A stretch of DNA of 64,000 bases from Trichomonas vaginalis G3 (lineage: Eukaryota; Parabasalia; Trichomonadida; Trichomonadidae), in the NCBI RefSeq assembly GCF_026262505.1, contig NC_067207.1:31402082-31466081 (forward strand). The letters are read 5' to 3'. The notes beneath the pieces are model-generated. The model was not told the DNA's origin. It saw only the letters and a list, made by a program, of their open reading frames with translations, and ran no database searches. Positions 10,001-18,180 of the stretch are shown piece after piece. The position numbers and the translations under genes were made by a program. Position 1 is the first letter of the stretch. Each line of letters begins with the position of its first letter.

Positions 10001-10904
10001 CTATTACGATGGAAACAGAGATATTAGAATAAGAGATGAAGTAAAGAAGTTGTTTGAGTTAAGGTTAAAGTATAAGAAAGAAGGAAATCCTTTGCAAGAA
10101 AATATAAAGCTCATTCTGAACAGTATTTATGGCAAAACTATTCTATCTCCTATTGAGTCAAAAATAACCATAGTAGATGACAAAGATGCTATAAGATATG
10201 CCATCAGAAACTACAACCATATAGTGAAGTTCGAAGGTTTGGATGGTTCAGATAAAACTATTTTCAAGCTAACGAAAAGCATTTGCAGACACTTTAACTT
10301 CTGTCCACTTGGTGTTAATATTCTATCAATGTCGAAGAGAATAATGAATGAAGTGTTTTGCACGATTGAAGACTTAGGATTAAAAGCATTTTATCAGGAT
10401 ACAGATTCGATGCACATTTACAATGAAGACATACCACGTTTAGCTCATGAATTTAAGAAGAGATACGGTAGAGAACTTATTGGTAAAACATTAGGTCAAT
10501 TTCATTCTGACTTCGCAGAAATAACACCTGGAAAACAAAGTTTAGCATACAAGTCAATATTTTGTGGAAAGAAGACTTACATAGACTTACTCACTAACGA
10601 TTTAAATGAAGTTGCATTTCACTGCAGAATGAAAGGCGTGAAGCAAGATGTTATTGCTTTAACCGCTAATGAAATGTTTCCTGACTCTGTTCAGTGTTTC
10701 TATGATGAAGATAAAGGTTTAATGGTTCTGCAAGGAAAATTTGACAAAGACTCTGAGTTCAGTGTCATGAAACTTTATAAAGCACTTTATGACGGTCAAG
10801 AGATTGGATTTGACTTATGTAAGTCATGTCAACCTTGCTTTGAAGAGAAGTTTAACTTCTCAATAACGACTAAAACAAGCTTTATTCGTAAGTTGAAGTT
10901 CTGA
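7053..10904 (+). CDS. polB: Protein-primed family B DNA polymerase (Polinton PolB), 1283 aa
   Basis: Replicates the element. All core motifs are intact. Exonuclease: ExoI ADFECS (D599, E601), ExoII FHNLSYDINF (D653), ExoIII YCKQDVRIL (D779). Polymerase: motif A DFDAVSLYPS (D864), motif B KLILNSIYGKT (K1019), motif C YQDTDS (D1116, D1118). The long N-terminal part (1-590) is typical of Polinton polymerases. It contains a duplicated 20-residue segment (REMFDITNANVG and QEMFDITNANVG, about 90-125). A Cys/His pair, DNCFVYACIQ (C392) and EDHYML (H472), looks like a papain-fold or OTU-type protease remnant; that reading is inference. The single open frame contrasts with the frameshifted capsid and integrase genes around it. 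Confidence 0.95.
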   Translation: MYRKLSKLEHSEIKQLLTEANIDVAKHYATNKKALADILNDYNGEITYDRIHEFIKPQRGEDEVHARAFPLNDVAIDLYHRRSIPHEVRREMFDITNANVGHTRKALSHDVRQEMFDITNANVGETRRRDDTLKQQRREMFKSAIEQVRKANDVIRSIDDKPKEGERWLKKDEENRKRNVKSGNRLIDFNIEALDEPNRDYLHKHFGKVFMRLLEKIKINSQQRWMVCYKLGGKYECSTLNLNNIGTLLHQLLKENFISEIEANAAGIVEMHYDFFLTNIKNLTEIKMYDLTEYEGLTMSDVKKGKPKKRPYRDESTLTERQKRLLNRLKQTGDKQDIDDFWNEILDEKKFYKKRSGQFWKYLCTLPINLERYQIFNELNKRTATLMTEDNCFVYACIQAGVNEETIDHMREVIRVRDFPQSKVQEISDATSIAFNVTIGYFNDSRHNEIKRYIPKECETVRTIDLLLVEDHYMLNERLPMTTYFIRNYIEILKECGGMNIEKQMKIYTMRDGKYIVRMDRTTPLWDVMKTLWECKYFEPISYGELFTYTTDLYKQNLAPFKDLTYAPKYCVQLKKKAESKEVNKAKCKFIPEHVFFADFECSTDGFHKAFNICYDSEDGSVSESIWGQNCATEFLERLPDKSLIYFHNLSYDINFILRHMTEVKGTPIIKGSRTMQITGLYKGRAIIIKDSYSVINKKLKLFPAMFNLQTGPKEVFPYNYYSSTLLANDNRTGVISEACKFVKDIETFMKNIDSIKGCRIDENHFDLEKYSSFYCKQDVRILREGFVKFRNDILKEFDLNVYDYVSICSIANKLFENRVYFPNGNLYDLSNKPREFISRCIQGGRCMLSDNMKQKSEKKLIADFDAVSLYPSAIARLYTLEGIPKVMKDEMLSTEYLMRHLFDDDQKEPIGEKFMSGFFVLIKITEIGIPRHFPLIVCDPELNPELNVPRSSNTCCLMYVDHITLQDLIKYQGVKCEVLQGYYYDGNRDIRIRDEVKKLFELRLKYKKEGNPLQENIKLILNSIYGKTILSPIESKITIVDDKDAIRYAIRNYNHIVKFEGLDGSDKTIFKLTKSICRHFNFCPLGVNILSMSKRIMNEVFCTIEDLGLKAFYQDTDSMHIYNEDIPRLAHEFKKRYGRELIGKTLGQFHSDFAEITPGKQSLAYKSIFCGKKTYIDLLTNDLNEVAFHCRMKGVKQDVIALTANEMFPDSVQCFYDEDKGLMVLQGKFDKDSEFSVMKLYKALYDGQEIGFDLCKSCQPCFEEKFNFSITTKTSFIRKLKF

Positions 10905-11040
10905 GGTCATTTATTTTTGTCAGCAATGAGGTCATGAATGAGGTCATGAATGAGGTCATGAATGAGGTCATGAATGAGGTCATTTATTTTTGTCAGCAAT
11001 GAGGTCATGAATGAGGTCAGCAATGAGGTCATTCGTGATA
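10905..11040. repeat. 12-nt tandem repeats (AATGAGGTCATG) between convergent genes
   Basis: Starts directly at the PolB stop codon. Units of AATGAGGTCATG repeat about ten times in two blocks, separated by GTCATTTATTTTTGTCAGCA, which itself occurs twice. The unit length is a multiple of three and the array is open in one frame. It sits between the 3' ends of PolB and the 285-aa minus-strand gene. Confidence 0.85.
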
Positions 11041-11061
11041 AAAATAAAGCTAGCGTAGATT

Positions 11062-11919
11062 TTACAATACTGCGATGGTAGAGTTTAAGAGTTGTGCTTC
11101 AATGTAGAGACAATCTTTCCCATCTGAAGGTAAGAACACTGGGCAGTTATGGTCATGAGTGGAGAACATGTCTATCCAAAACTCACGATTGAAGCCAGTT
11201 AATTTATAGTATTTAGGGTTAGGAAGTGGTGAAGTTCTTGTATGACCAATGAACTCATTTTCAACGCCTTTGGCTATATTAGAGAAAAGAATAGCTTGCT
11301 TTCTATCCCAAATGCCAGGTGTTACAATCTTTGAAAATTCATTTTTCCTCGGAAGCATTGCATCATAATTGAAAACATTCTTGAAATCATCACTTGGTTC
11401 AGAGATTTGAAATCTTATACGTAATGGATTTTCTTTCTTTTTAGCGACTTCATTGAATGGTGAGAATACAACAAACTGACAGTCATGTGTTCCATCTTCA
11501 TTTTCATTAAATTCATAATGAAAGTCTATAAGTTGTGGCTGACTACCTTCTTCTTTCAGTTGTGCAAGAAACTCACGTAAAGGCTGTAAAGTTTGTACTT
11601 CAATGTTGAACTTTTTCTCGAACATCTCATTAAATGAAATCATACATTGCAACAATGTTGTATCGTCTTTAAAGTATTTGTATATGTGAATGTTTTGGGC
11701 GCTTAAAGACTGTTCGTCATTTTCTATCTCGACTTGAAGTATAAAGTCAACCTTTCTGAAAGCACGTGTTATATACATAGATGTTATGCCAATGTACTTC
11801 TCTTCATTTATGTTCACAATCCAGTCTGTTGGAAACTTAAACGTTACTCTATTCCCCTTTATTTTGACGTCAGGGTTTTCACTACTGAACGCAACAGATA
11901 AAGGTATTTGTCTATACAT
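11062..11919 (-). CDS. Penton/minor capsid candidate, 285 aa
   Basis: A beta-rich ORF without a motif I can name with certainty. The same gene position, length and reading direction recur in family B (40548-41395), with faint matching blocks: an N-terminal segment RVTFKFP...YIGITSMYI against a comparable one there, and a C-terminal FLPSDGKDCLYIEAQ against FTTDGRKRIIPLYHAF. Polintons encode a single jelly-roll penton protein of about this size next to the MCP, and this gene lies 800 bases from the MCP gene. The assignment is by context and weak similarity. The start follows TATTTTTATCCGAATTAAAT with the ATG directly after. Confidence 0.45.
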   Translation of the reverse strand: MYRQIPLSVAFSSENPDVKIKGNRVTFKFPTDWIVNINEEKYIGITSMYITRAFRKVDFILQVEIENDEQSLSAQNIHIYKYFKDDTTLLQCMISFNEMFEKKFNIEVQTLQPLREFLAQLKEEGSQPQLIDFHYEFNENEDGTHDCQFVVFSPFNEVAKKKENPLRIRFQISEPSDDFKNVFNYDAMLPRKNEFSKIVTPGIWDRKQAILFSNIAKGVENEFIGHTRTSPLPNPKYYKLTGFNREFWIDMFSTHDHNCPVFLPSDGKDCLYIEAQLLNSTIAVL

Positions 11920-11942
11920 TTAATTCGGATAAAAATAAACCA
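11920..11942 (-). promoter_or_regulatory. Start-proximal element TATTTTTATCCGAATTAA-ATG
   Basis: Read on the minus strand, TATTTTTATCCGAATTAA ends directly at the ATG. It is one member of the recurring start-proximal class also seen at 12662, 39900, 40283, 41397 and 46208. Confidence 0.55.
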
Positions 11943-11943
11943 T

Positions 11944-12183
11944 TTACTCTTTCTTTGCTTCAGCTTCTTCTCTAGCTTTCTTTGCCAGCAAACGTGGGTT
12001 CTTTTGTCTTCCAGCAGCTAATGCAGCAAGTTGTTTTTCACTAAGTTTTCTCTTTGGTCTCTCTGGCTTTTGTTCTTGTTTTTGTTCCTTCAGTTCGGAT
12101 AAAATTTGCTCACGAATTTCTTTCTTCAATGCTTCAACATCTATGACACCTTGGGTCTTGTCCGTAGGGCTTGTCTGAGTCAT
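11944..12183 (-). CDS. Small basic protein, 79 aa
   Basis: Starts MTQTSPTDKTQGV and ends in a strongly basic helix (RPKRKLSEKQLAALAAGRQK and on to AKKAREEAEAKKE). I used the ATG at 12183; the frame stays open a little further upstream, but without another ATG. TTTTTTATCTGCAATCAAAT precedes the start as in neighbouring genes. A small Lys/Arg/Ala-rich helix could bind DNA in the virion or nucleus; this is a guess from composition. Confidence 0.6.
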   Translation of the reverse strand: MTQTSPTDKTQGVIDVEALKKEIREQILSELKEQKQEQKPERPKRKLSEKQLAALAAGRQKNPRLLAKKAREEAEAKKE

Positions 12184-12228
12184 TTGATTGCAGATAAAAA
12201 ACAAAATTAAAACTTTAACCGATGTAAA

Positions 12229-12641
12229 ATGAGCTTGTCAAAATCAGAGCGAGAGTCTATTATATTAAATGACGCAAGAGGAATACAACATCCTTTCTAT
12301 TACGTAAGTCAGAGTAAAGATGGTAAAATATACGTAAGAAAAAGAAAGGTACCATTAGCGAATGCAGAGAGCGACAACATTAAGGTGCATGGCACCGAGG
12401 CGAAGCCCATATAAAACCTTCTGTTCAAACTGAGCCACCAAAAGAACAAGAAGAAAAGAAGCCAGATGTACTTTCAATAACGAACCAAGAGCTTATTGCA
12501 AAGTTCGTGAATTTCATTGAAAAGCAAACCGAGTCAAAGAACCCTGACCCACCGGTGAAAGAAGTTGAGACAAAAGAGAATGTACAGTTCATTGAAAATG
12601 TCAAGAAACAACTTCCACACGAATGCCAAGAAGAAGAGTGA
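12229..12641 (+). pseudogene. Maverick hypothetical protein, about 137 aa (frameshift)
   Basis: Not recognised. The first frame runs 12229-12418 (MSLSKSERESIILNDARG, then a short basic segment YVRKRKVPL). A one-base shift near 12400 passes to a frame that continues KPSVQTEPPKEQEEKKPD and ends PHECQEEE at 12641. The second half is Pro/Glu/Lys-rich. The first 60 residues resemble the 78-aa protein at 14795 in layout: a short N-terminal region followed by a YYV/IHTMKDGR-like basic strand. Confidence 0.55.
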
Positions 12642-12661
12642 GAATAATGAAGTAAATAGAT

Positions 12662-12682
12662 ATTTTTATCTGAAGTAAATAC
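12662..12682 (+). promoter_or_regulatory. Start-proximal element TATTTTTATCTGAAGTAAA
   Basis: TATTTTTATCTGAAGTAAAT lies immediately before the MCP start (12683). It matches the upstream sequence of the family B 120-aa gene (TATTTTTATCTAATATTAAA) although the two proteins are unrelated. Confidence 0.6.
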
Positions 12683-14258
12683 ATGCAGAACGAACAGCTA
12701 AACGAATTTACTCCAGCAGAGCATATTCATCAGATTCGCTCATATTTCGATATCATAGACAATGCAGTTCAAATTGGTGACACTAATAGAAAATATTCTG
12801 ACGCAAAGATTCCATCACAACCTGGAACTGCTAAAGATAACACATGGGTAACATTCAATCTCTCACCTCCTGGTGAAAATATGTTGGACCTTTACAATAC
12901 ATTCATTACGTATAAAATGGAAGGTCAATTTATTGTAGATAAAGAAATTGGTTCAGGTTCCAATAAAACAAACCCACCAGGATTTTGGATTGGTTTCGAT
13001 GACGCTTTCTATGCAGTTGCTGGATATCAAATCCTTGCAAATGGTCGTATCGTATATTCTCAAGACAACGCAAGAGAAGAAGCATATATAACTTCAAACT
13101 CACAAACTACCGAACAAATAAAGAAAGTAGATGTTTTCTCAAAGACTCGACATGAAGATGTATGGAGTCATTCGGGAACATGCAGAACAGGACAAATTGT
13201 TAGTGGTCCAATTACAGCAGGAAAATCATTTGATTTTAAGCTTCGTTTAAGAATTCCTGTTAGAAGATTCCTTCCATTAGAAGCTATTCGATTTATTCCA
13301 GCTTTTGCAGGAAACATTCAGCTTAAAGTAAAGTTCAGTAGCGACGCATTACAATGCACATCTATATCTGTAAATGATATCATTGCTTTCAATCCAACTC
13401 TTAAAGTTGCATTTTGCTTCAGATTCAAATCCACCGACAAATAAATTTGTTCCATGGAATGAACCATTCACTATGATAACGAAGGCAGTAGAAGCTAGTG
13501 GAACAGTTACTATTACAACTGTAACCCAGCAACTATTTCGAACAAAGATGGATTTTAATGAATGTTTCATTCATCCAAAGTCATTCTCTTTAGACCCTAA
13601 CATTTATACAGAACTTGTAGAACATTATACAAACGAGGCTTTATGTTTTCCTGTTAAAGTTATGGATTGGATTCCTATGGACGGTTCATTCTCAAAGAAT
13701 ACAGATAGTTCAAGTGCAACATTTACAGCAGCTTATACGCCTATTAATGTTAAAAGTATTTGGGCACTATTTAGAAAGAAAGACAACTATTATGTTAATT
13801 TTGAGAACCCTAAGTTTAAATATCTTCAGCTTTCCATGGGAGCTTATGGAAATATGCCTGCAGAACCTGAAAAATCATATGGACCTGTATTTTATGAAAT
13901 GGTTGCGAACGCTTGCAATACAAACAATGATATGATAGGATTTAATGAAGATGTTATGAGGTCATTGGTGGATGATGGTAGTGTGGAACATAAATGGGAT
14001 AGCTATGACAACACACATTTCTTATGTGGTTTTCCAACAGAAGTGGACTTTTGCTTCCAGCAAGGTCAAACATCTACTGCTCCAATAACATACAAATTGT
14101 CTGTTAAAGGACCTATTGAACTAGCAACTGAAAACGTACCAAAGCCACTTATTGGATTTATGAGGGATTGTTGCTTTGCAATACAAGTAAGACAGTCAGG
14201 CATACCAATAATAAGACTTGACGACTATAACTTAGCTACGGACGACAGTGAGGAATAA
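12683..14258 (+). pseudogene. Major capsid protein candidate of A1 (one-base insertion)
   Basis: About 525 aa once the frame is corrected. Frame one runs to 13444 and frame two from 13374. The copy at 15729 shows the cause: A1 has TTTT at 13412-13415 where the other copy has TTT. The N-terminal half ends with a strand block FKLRLRIPVRRFLPLE then IRFIPAFAGNIQLKVKF. The family B protein at 46226 has the same block as VPLSSFL then RYLPNWAGKISIELTP, in the same position. Position, length and beta-rich make-up fit a double jelly-roll MCP that forms the icosahedral shell; the fold itself is inferred. The indel may be a sequencing error in a homopolymer. Confidence 0.7.
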
Positions 14259-14288
14259 AGGATGAACGTTTATTTTTAAAGCTTATAA

Positions 14289-14746
14289 ATGAGTTCTTCA
14301 TCAAGCTCTCGTGAACCTTCACCATCTATGAAACAAACTTTACCAAACGATTATGGAGCACCTATTGAATATTTCTTACGAGCTGCACAATGGCAAAGAG
14401 CAGTCTCACCAAGGTTAGGTGTTCCACCAGCTCCTGTCAAAAATAGCATTTGGTCAAGTCCTTATATAAAATATGGTCTCCCACTAGGTTTGCTAGCTAC
14501 AGCAGGAGCAGTTATGATGTTGAAAAGAAATAAAGCAAATGTTGTAAATAATACTGAAGTAGCTGAAGTTAAACAAACTCCACACCTTCGCCAAAACCAA
14601 CGCCTTCACAAGCAAAACCTTCAATGACTCCTGAACCTATGGAAGTACAAACTCCTGTTCAAAAGTCAACTCCTAAACCGACTCCAACATTTAAACCAGA
14701 ACCTACTCCTCAAATAAATCGTAAAACTCCTGCGTTTCCTTACTGA
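14289..14746 (+). pseudogene. Single-pass membrane, proline-rich protein (one-base deletion)
   Basis: The intact copy is at 17003. This one lacks an A at about 14581 (CTCCACACC against CTCCAACACC) and shifts frame after residue 96. It begins MSSSSSSREPSPSM, has one hydrophobic segment (YGLPLGLLATAGAVMML, residues about 60-77) followed by KRNK, then a Pro/Thr-rich tail. This looks like a membrane-anchored virion protein. It lies 30 bases after the MCP gene and shares the TTTATTTTTAAAGCTTATAA start context with the second copy. Confidence 0.65.
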
Positions 14747-14794
14747 AAAAATAACGTTATTTTTATTTAATATTAAAATTTTTATTTGATTGAA

Positions 14795-15031
14795 ATGACA
14801 AATAAAGTCACTGAAGCAATGAAACAAAAGTTTTTGGTAGAATACATTAAATCAGGAACTATTCCAGAAGGTTTTTACATTCATACTATGAAGGATGGTA
14901 GAGTTCAGTTTAGAAAGATAAAGCAACCATTAGATAAAGAAGGAATTTTGAGAAAGATTAAACTTCATGAGGACAACATTGCTGAACTTAAGAAGAAGTT
15001 AGAAGAGTTGGAGAAAGGAAGAGAGTTATAA
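14795..15031 (+). CDS. Conserved small Maverick protein, 78 aa
   Basis: Starts MTNKVTEAMKQKFLVEYIKS. Near-identical copies lie at 17510 and, on the other strand, in Maverick C (57044), so it is under some constraint. The N-terminal half ends in a basic hairpin-like stretch (FYIHTMKDGRVQFRKIKQP). The C-terminal half is a Leu/Glu/Lys coiled coil (HEDNIAELKKKLEELEKG). It may be a small DNA- or capsid-associated protein. The start was chosen to match the other two copies; nine bases further upstream are open but not conserved. Confidence 0.7.
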   Translation: MTNKVTEAMKQKFLVEYIKSGTIPEGFYIHTMKDGRVQFRKIKQPLDKEGILRKIKLHEDNIAELKKKLEELEKGREL

Positions 15032-15044
15032 AGTAATGAATTCA

Positions 15045-15115
15045 AGTGGGTGAAAAAACAGGTGAAAAAAGAGGTGAGATCTCACCACTTCACCTAAATT
15101 TATTTTTGGCTATGT
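15045..15115. repeat. Hairpin module GGTGAGATCTCACC
   Basis: Two GGTGAAAAAACA-type repeats, the palindrome at 15073-15086, CTTCACCT, then AATTTATTTTTGG. It follows the stop of the 78-aa gene, as it does at 17787 and 57003. Confidence 0.8.
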
Positions 15116-15171
15116 TTTCATACGTGTGAGGGTGGTGATATCATTAATTTTTTTATTTTATTTTTATATAA

Positions 15172-15498
15172 ATGACGAAAACTATTGAGATAACAAACTA
15201 CAACGGTCATGAGTTCAAGAATTTGTTCTTCGTTCCTCGTGAAAATACATTCTATCAGATACGAGGGAGAAAGGGTAAAGTTAGTTTGAGCGTTTATGAA
15301 GGAATGAAGAATGGAAAGTTTATACAAGCATACGATACAAACGGTAAACGTGTTTCATTAGCTTTGTCAAAACTTACTAACATTTATTTTGACAGTGACT
15401 TTGACTCTGACGATTGGAGTGACAGCAGCAATAGTGAAGAATATGAACTGTTGTGTGAAGCAAAGCAATGGGAAGAGTTGCAATACTTTTGTAAGTGA
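15172..15498 (+). CDS. Maverick hypothetical protein, 108 aa
   Basis: Not recognised. Starts MTKTIEITNYNGHEFKNLFF. The first 70 residues alternate beta strands and basic turns, followed by an acidic stretch (DSDFDSDDWSDSSNSEEYE) and an aromatic tail. The ATG follows TTTTATTTTTATATAA directly. It is absent from the matching place in A2 (17746-17950), where only repeats stand, so it is a variable right-end gene. Confidence 0.55.
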   Translation: MTKTIEITNYNGHEFKNLFFVPRENTFYQIRGRKGKVSLSVYEGMKNGKFIQAYDTNGKRVSLALSKLTNIYFDSDFDSDDWSDSSNSEEYELLCEAKQWEELQYFCK

Positions 15499-15514
15499 GA
15501 ACGTTTATTTTTTA

Positions 15515-15580
15515 CAGTAGTGAGTTCGTTAGTGAAAACATTAGTGAATTCGTTAGTGAAGTCGTTAGTGAGGTGAAGTG
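15515..15580 (+). repeat. 15-nt class repeats (GTTAGTGAA units)
   Basis: Several GTTAGTGA-based units (AACATTAGTGAATTC, GTTAGTGAAGTC) lie between the last gene and the TIR. The same units occupy the same place in A2 (17845-17925) and, reversed, in Maverick C (56355-56415). Confidence 0.8.
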
Positions 15581-15592
15581 GTTGGCGGCTTT

Positions 15593-15728
15593 ATAAATAT
15601 TTAAGGTTAAGTTGGTGTTTGTGTTTGTGTTGTAAAATATACGTTAACGGTTTTGTAAAGTGTCAAATTCACAAGTATTGGGTAAGGTGGAACGCAGTGC
15701 CACCATACACGACTTATGTATACTAACT
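15593..15728 (+). repeat. Right terminal inverted repeat of A1
   Basis: Read inwards from 15728: AGTTAGTATACATAAG, then GTGGCACTGCG, TTTGACACTTTACAAAACCG, and AACGTATATTTTAC. These blocks recur at 18180 (A2) and 56204 (C) in the same order. Its outward AG start fits Polinton ends. MCP coding sequence resumes one base after it. Confidence 0.85.
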
Positions 15729-16972
15729 GCAGTTGCTGGATATCAAATCCTTGCAAATGGTCGTATCGTATATTCTCAAGACAACGCAAGAGAAGAAGCA
15801 TATATAACTTCAAACTCACAAACTACCGAACAAATAAAGAAAGTAGATGTTTTCTCAAAGACTCGACATGAAGATGTATGGAGTCATTCGGAACATGCAG
15901 AACAGGACAAATTGTTAGTGGTCCAATTACAGCAGGAAAATCATTTGATTTTAAGCTTCGTTTAAGAATTCCTGTTAGAAGATTCCTTCCATTAGAAGCT
16001 ATTCGATTTATTCCAGCTTTTGCAGGAAACATTCAGCTTAAAGTAAAGTTCAGTAGCGACGCATTACAATGCACATCTATATCTGTAAATGATATCATTG
16101 CTTTCAATCCAACTCTTAAAGTTGCATTTGCTTCAGATTCAAATCCACCGACAAATAAATTTGTTCCATGGAATGAACCATTCACTATGATAAAGAAGGC
16201 AGTAGAAGCTAGTGGAACAGTTACTATTACAACTGTAACCCAGCAACTATTTCGAACAAAGATGGATTTTAATGAATGTTTCATTCATCCAAAGTCATTC
16301 TCTTTAGACCCTAACATTTATACAGAACTTGTAGAACATTATACAAACGAGGCTTTATGTTTTCCTGTTAAAGTTATGGATTGGATTCCTATGGACGGTT
16401 CATTCTCAAAGAATACAGATAGTTCAAGTGCAACATTTACAGCAGCTTATACGCCTATTAATGTTAAAAGTATTTGGGCACTATTTAGAAAGAAAGACAA
16501 CTATTATGTTAATTTTGAGAACCCTAAGTTTAAATATCTTCAGCTTTCCATGGGAGCTTATGGAAATATGCCTGCAGAACCTGAAAAATCATATGGACCT
16601 GTATTTTATGAAATGGTTGCGAACGCTTGCAATACAAACAATGATATGATTGGATTTAATGAAGATGTTATGAGGTCATTGGTGGATGATGGTAGTGTGG
16701 AACATAAATGGGATAGCTATGACAACACACATTTCTTATGTGGTTTTCCAACAGAAGTGGACTTTTGCTTCCAGCAAGGTCAAACATCTACTGCTCCGAT
16801 AACATACAAATTGTCTGTTAAAGGACCTATTGAACTAGCAACTGAAAACGTACCAAAGCCACTTATTGGATTTATGAGGGATTGTTGCTTTGCCATTCAG
16901 GTGCGTGCTAATGGCATCCCCATAATAAGATTAGATGACTATAACTTAGCTACGGACGACAGTGAGGAATAA
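15729..16972 (+). pseudogene. MCP of A2, 3' part (cut by A1, one frameshift)
   Basis: Carries the last 410 residues of the MCP, from the codons for AVAGYQILANG to the shared C-terminus LDDYNLATDDSEE. It has lost one G in the GGG run at about 15890 (TTCGGAAC against TTCGGGAAC in A1). It lacks the extra T that breaks A1, so comparing the copies dates each indel to one copy. The last 100 bases also differ from A1 by several synonymous changes (RANGIPIIRLDD against RQSGIPIIRLDD), hinting at gene conversion from another family member. Confidence 0.8.
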
Positions 16973-17002
16973 AGGATGAACGTTTATTTTTAAAGCTTAT
17001 AA

Positions 17003-17461
17003 ATGAGTTCTTCATCAAGCTCTCGTGAACCTTCACCATCTATGAAACAAACTTTACCAAACGATTATGGAGCACTTATTGAATATTTCTTACGAGCTGC
17101 ACAATGGCAAAGAGCAGTCTCACCAAGGTTAGGTGTTCCACCAGCTCCTGTCAAAAATAGCATTTGGTCAAGTCCTTATATAAGATATGGTCTCCCACTA
17201 GGTTTGCTAGCTACAGCAGGAGCAGTTATGATGTTGAAAAGAAATAAAGCAAATGTTGTAAATAATACTGAAGTAGCTGAAGTTAAACAAACTCCAACAC
17301 CTTCGCCAAAACCAACACCTTCACAAGCAAAACCTTCAATGACTCCTGAACCTATGGAAGTACAAACTCCTGTTCAAAAGTCAACTCCTAAACCGACTCC
17401 AACATTTAAACCAGAACCTACTCCTCAAATAAATCGTAAAACTCCTGCGTTTCCTTACTGA
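17003..17461 (+). CDS. Single-pass membrane, proline-rich protein, 152 aa
   Basis: Intact copy of the gene broken at 14289. Residues 1-15 are Ser-rich. Residues 60-77 are one membrane span followed by KRNK, which predicts an inside-facing basic end. Residues 95-152 are a Pro/Thr-rich tail with PTPSPKPTPS and PKPTPTFKPEPTP. It sits directly after the MCP, so a capsid or membrane-linked virion role is plausible but unproven. Confidence 0.65.
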   Translation: MSSSSSSREPSPSMKQTLPNDYGALIEYFLRAAQWQRAVSPRLGVPPAPVKNSIWSSPYIRYGLPLGLLATAGAVMMLKRNKANVVNNTEVAEVKQTPTPSPKPTPSQAKPSMTPEPMEVQTPVQKSTPKPTPTFKPEPTPQINRKTPAFPY

Positions 17462-17509
17462 AAAAATAACGTTATTTTTATTTAATATTAAAATTTTTAT
17501 TTAATTAAA

Positions 17510-17746
17510 ATGACTACTAAAGTCACTGAAGCAATGAAACAAAAGTTTTTGGTAGAATACATTAAATCAGGAACTATTCCAGAAGGTTTTTACGTTCATA
17601 CTATGAAGGATGGTAGAGTTCAGTTTAGAAAGATAAAGCAACCATTAGATAGAGAAGGAATTTTGAGAAAGATTAAACTTCATGAGGACAACATTGCTGA
17701 ACTTAGGAAGAAGCTAGAAGAGTTGGAGAAAGGAAGAGAGTTATAA
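17510..17746 (+). CDS. Conserved small Maverick protein, 78 aa (A2 copy)
   Basis: Copy of the 14795 gene with the start MTTKVTEAMKQ. Substitutions (K to R twice, I to V once) are conservative, which suggests the protein is or was used. The ATG lies directly after AATTTTTATTTAATTAAA. Confidence 0.7.
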   Translation: MTTKVTEAMKQKFLVEYIKSGTIPEGFYVHTMKDGRVQFRKIKQPLDREGILRKIKLHEDNIAELRKKLEELEKGREL

Positions 17747-17759
17747 AGCAATGAATTCA

Positions 17760-17925
17760 ACAGGGTAGAAATGAGGGTAGAAATGAGGTTAGATCTAACC
17801 TTCTACCCTAAGTTTATTTTTGCGCTATGTTTTCATACGTGTGAAGTCGTTAGTGAGAACGTTAGTGAGAACGTTAGTGAAGTCGTTAGTGAGAACGTTA
17901 GTGAGAACGTTAGTGAAGTCGTTTA
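17760..17925. repeat. Covariant hairpin module and GTTAGTGA repeats
   Basis: Here the palindrome is GGTTAGATCTAACC (17787-17800). Both the inner bases and the flanking arms (AGGGTAGAA against TTCTACCCT) have changed together compared with GGTGAGATCTCACC elsewhere, so pairing is kept. Eight to nine GTTAGTGAGAAC or GTTAGTGAAGTC units follow. Confidence 0.8.
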
Positions 17926-18044
17926 TTTTTTCATGCACGTGCATTGTGTCGCGGGGAGTTGCCATGGGCAATGACCTGCGCACAATATATAACGTACAGA
18001 GAGGTGAGATGAGGTGGTTTATGTGATAAATACTTTACGTGGCA

Positions 18045-18180
18045 GAAATAGTTTAAGGTTATTAGAAATATTGCATATGCGATGTAAAATATACGTTAGT
18101 GGTTTTGTAAAGTGTCAGATTGACATAACTTTGGTAAGATGGTGCGCAGTGCCACCATACCGAAGATATGTATACTAACT
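18045..18180 (+). repeat. Right terminal inverted repeat of A2
   Basis: Inward reading from 18180: AGTTAGTATACATATC, then GGTGGCACTGCGCACC, TGACACTTTACAAAACCAC, AACGTATATTTTAC. The end abuts the 120-bp tandem array exactly. The next six bases, ACTTTA, are the predicted target duplication. Confidence 0.85.

Larger units (their letters stand above)
1..15728 (+). mobile_element. Maverick/Polinton A1 (right part; left end outside window)
   Basis: The block carries the Maverick hallmark set: retroviral-type integrase, protein-primed family B DNA polymerase, MCP and penton candidates, and a KilA-N protein. Its right end is a TIR whose outward reading begins AGTTAGTATACATAAG, and the same TIR occurs at 18180 and 56204. 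Directly after 15728 the sequence resumes in the middle of another MCP gene, so this element is nested in a second copy of the same family. Its left TIR lies before base 1. Polintons make 6-bp target duplications, so GCAGTT (15729-15734) is the predicted one. Confidence 0.85.
15729..18180 (+). mobile_element. Maverick A2 remnant (right part, interrupted by A1)
   Basis: 15729-17750 is about 97-99 percent the same as 13015-15040, in the same direction, and begins in mid-MCP (at the codons for AVAGYQILANG). The break point coincides exactly with the A1 end, so A2 is the older copy in which A1 landed. It lacks the 108-aa gene found in A1 and ends with its own TIR at 18180. Confidence 0.8.

Noticed and set aside
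15660..15965. Separate gene beginning in the A1 TIR
   Set aside because: It is a fusion of TIR sequence with the cut MCP frame of A2, followed by a frameshift.
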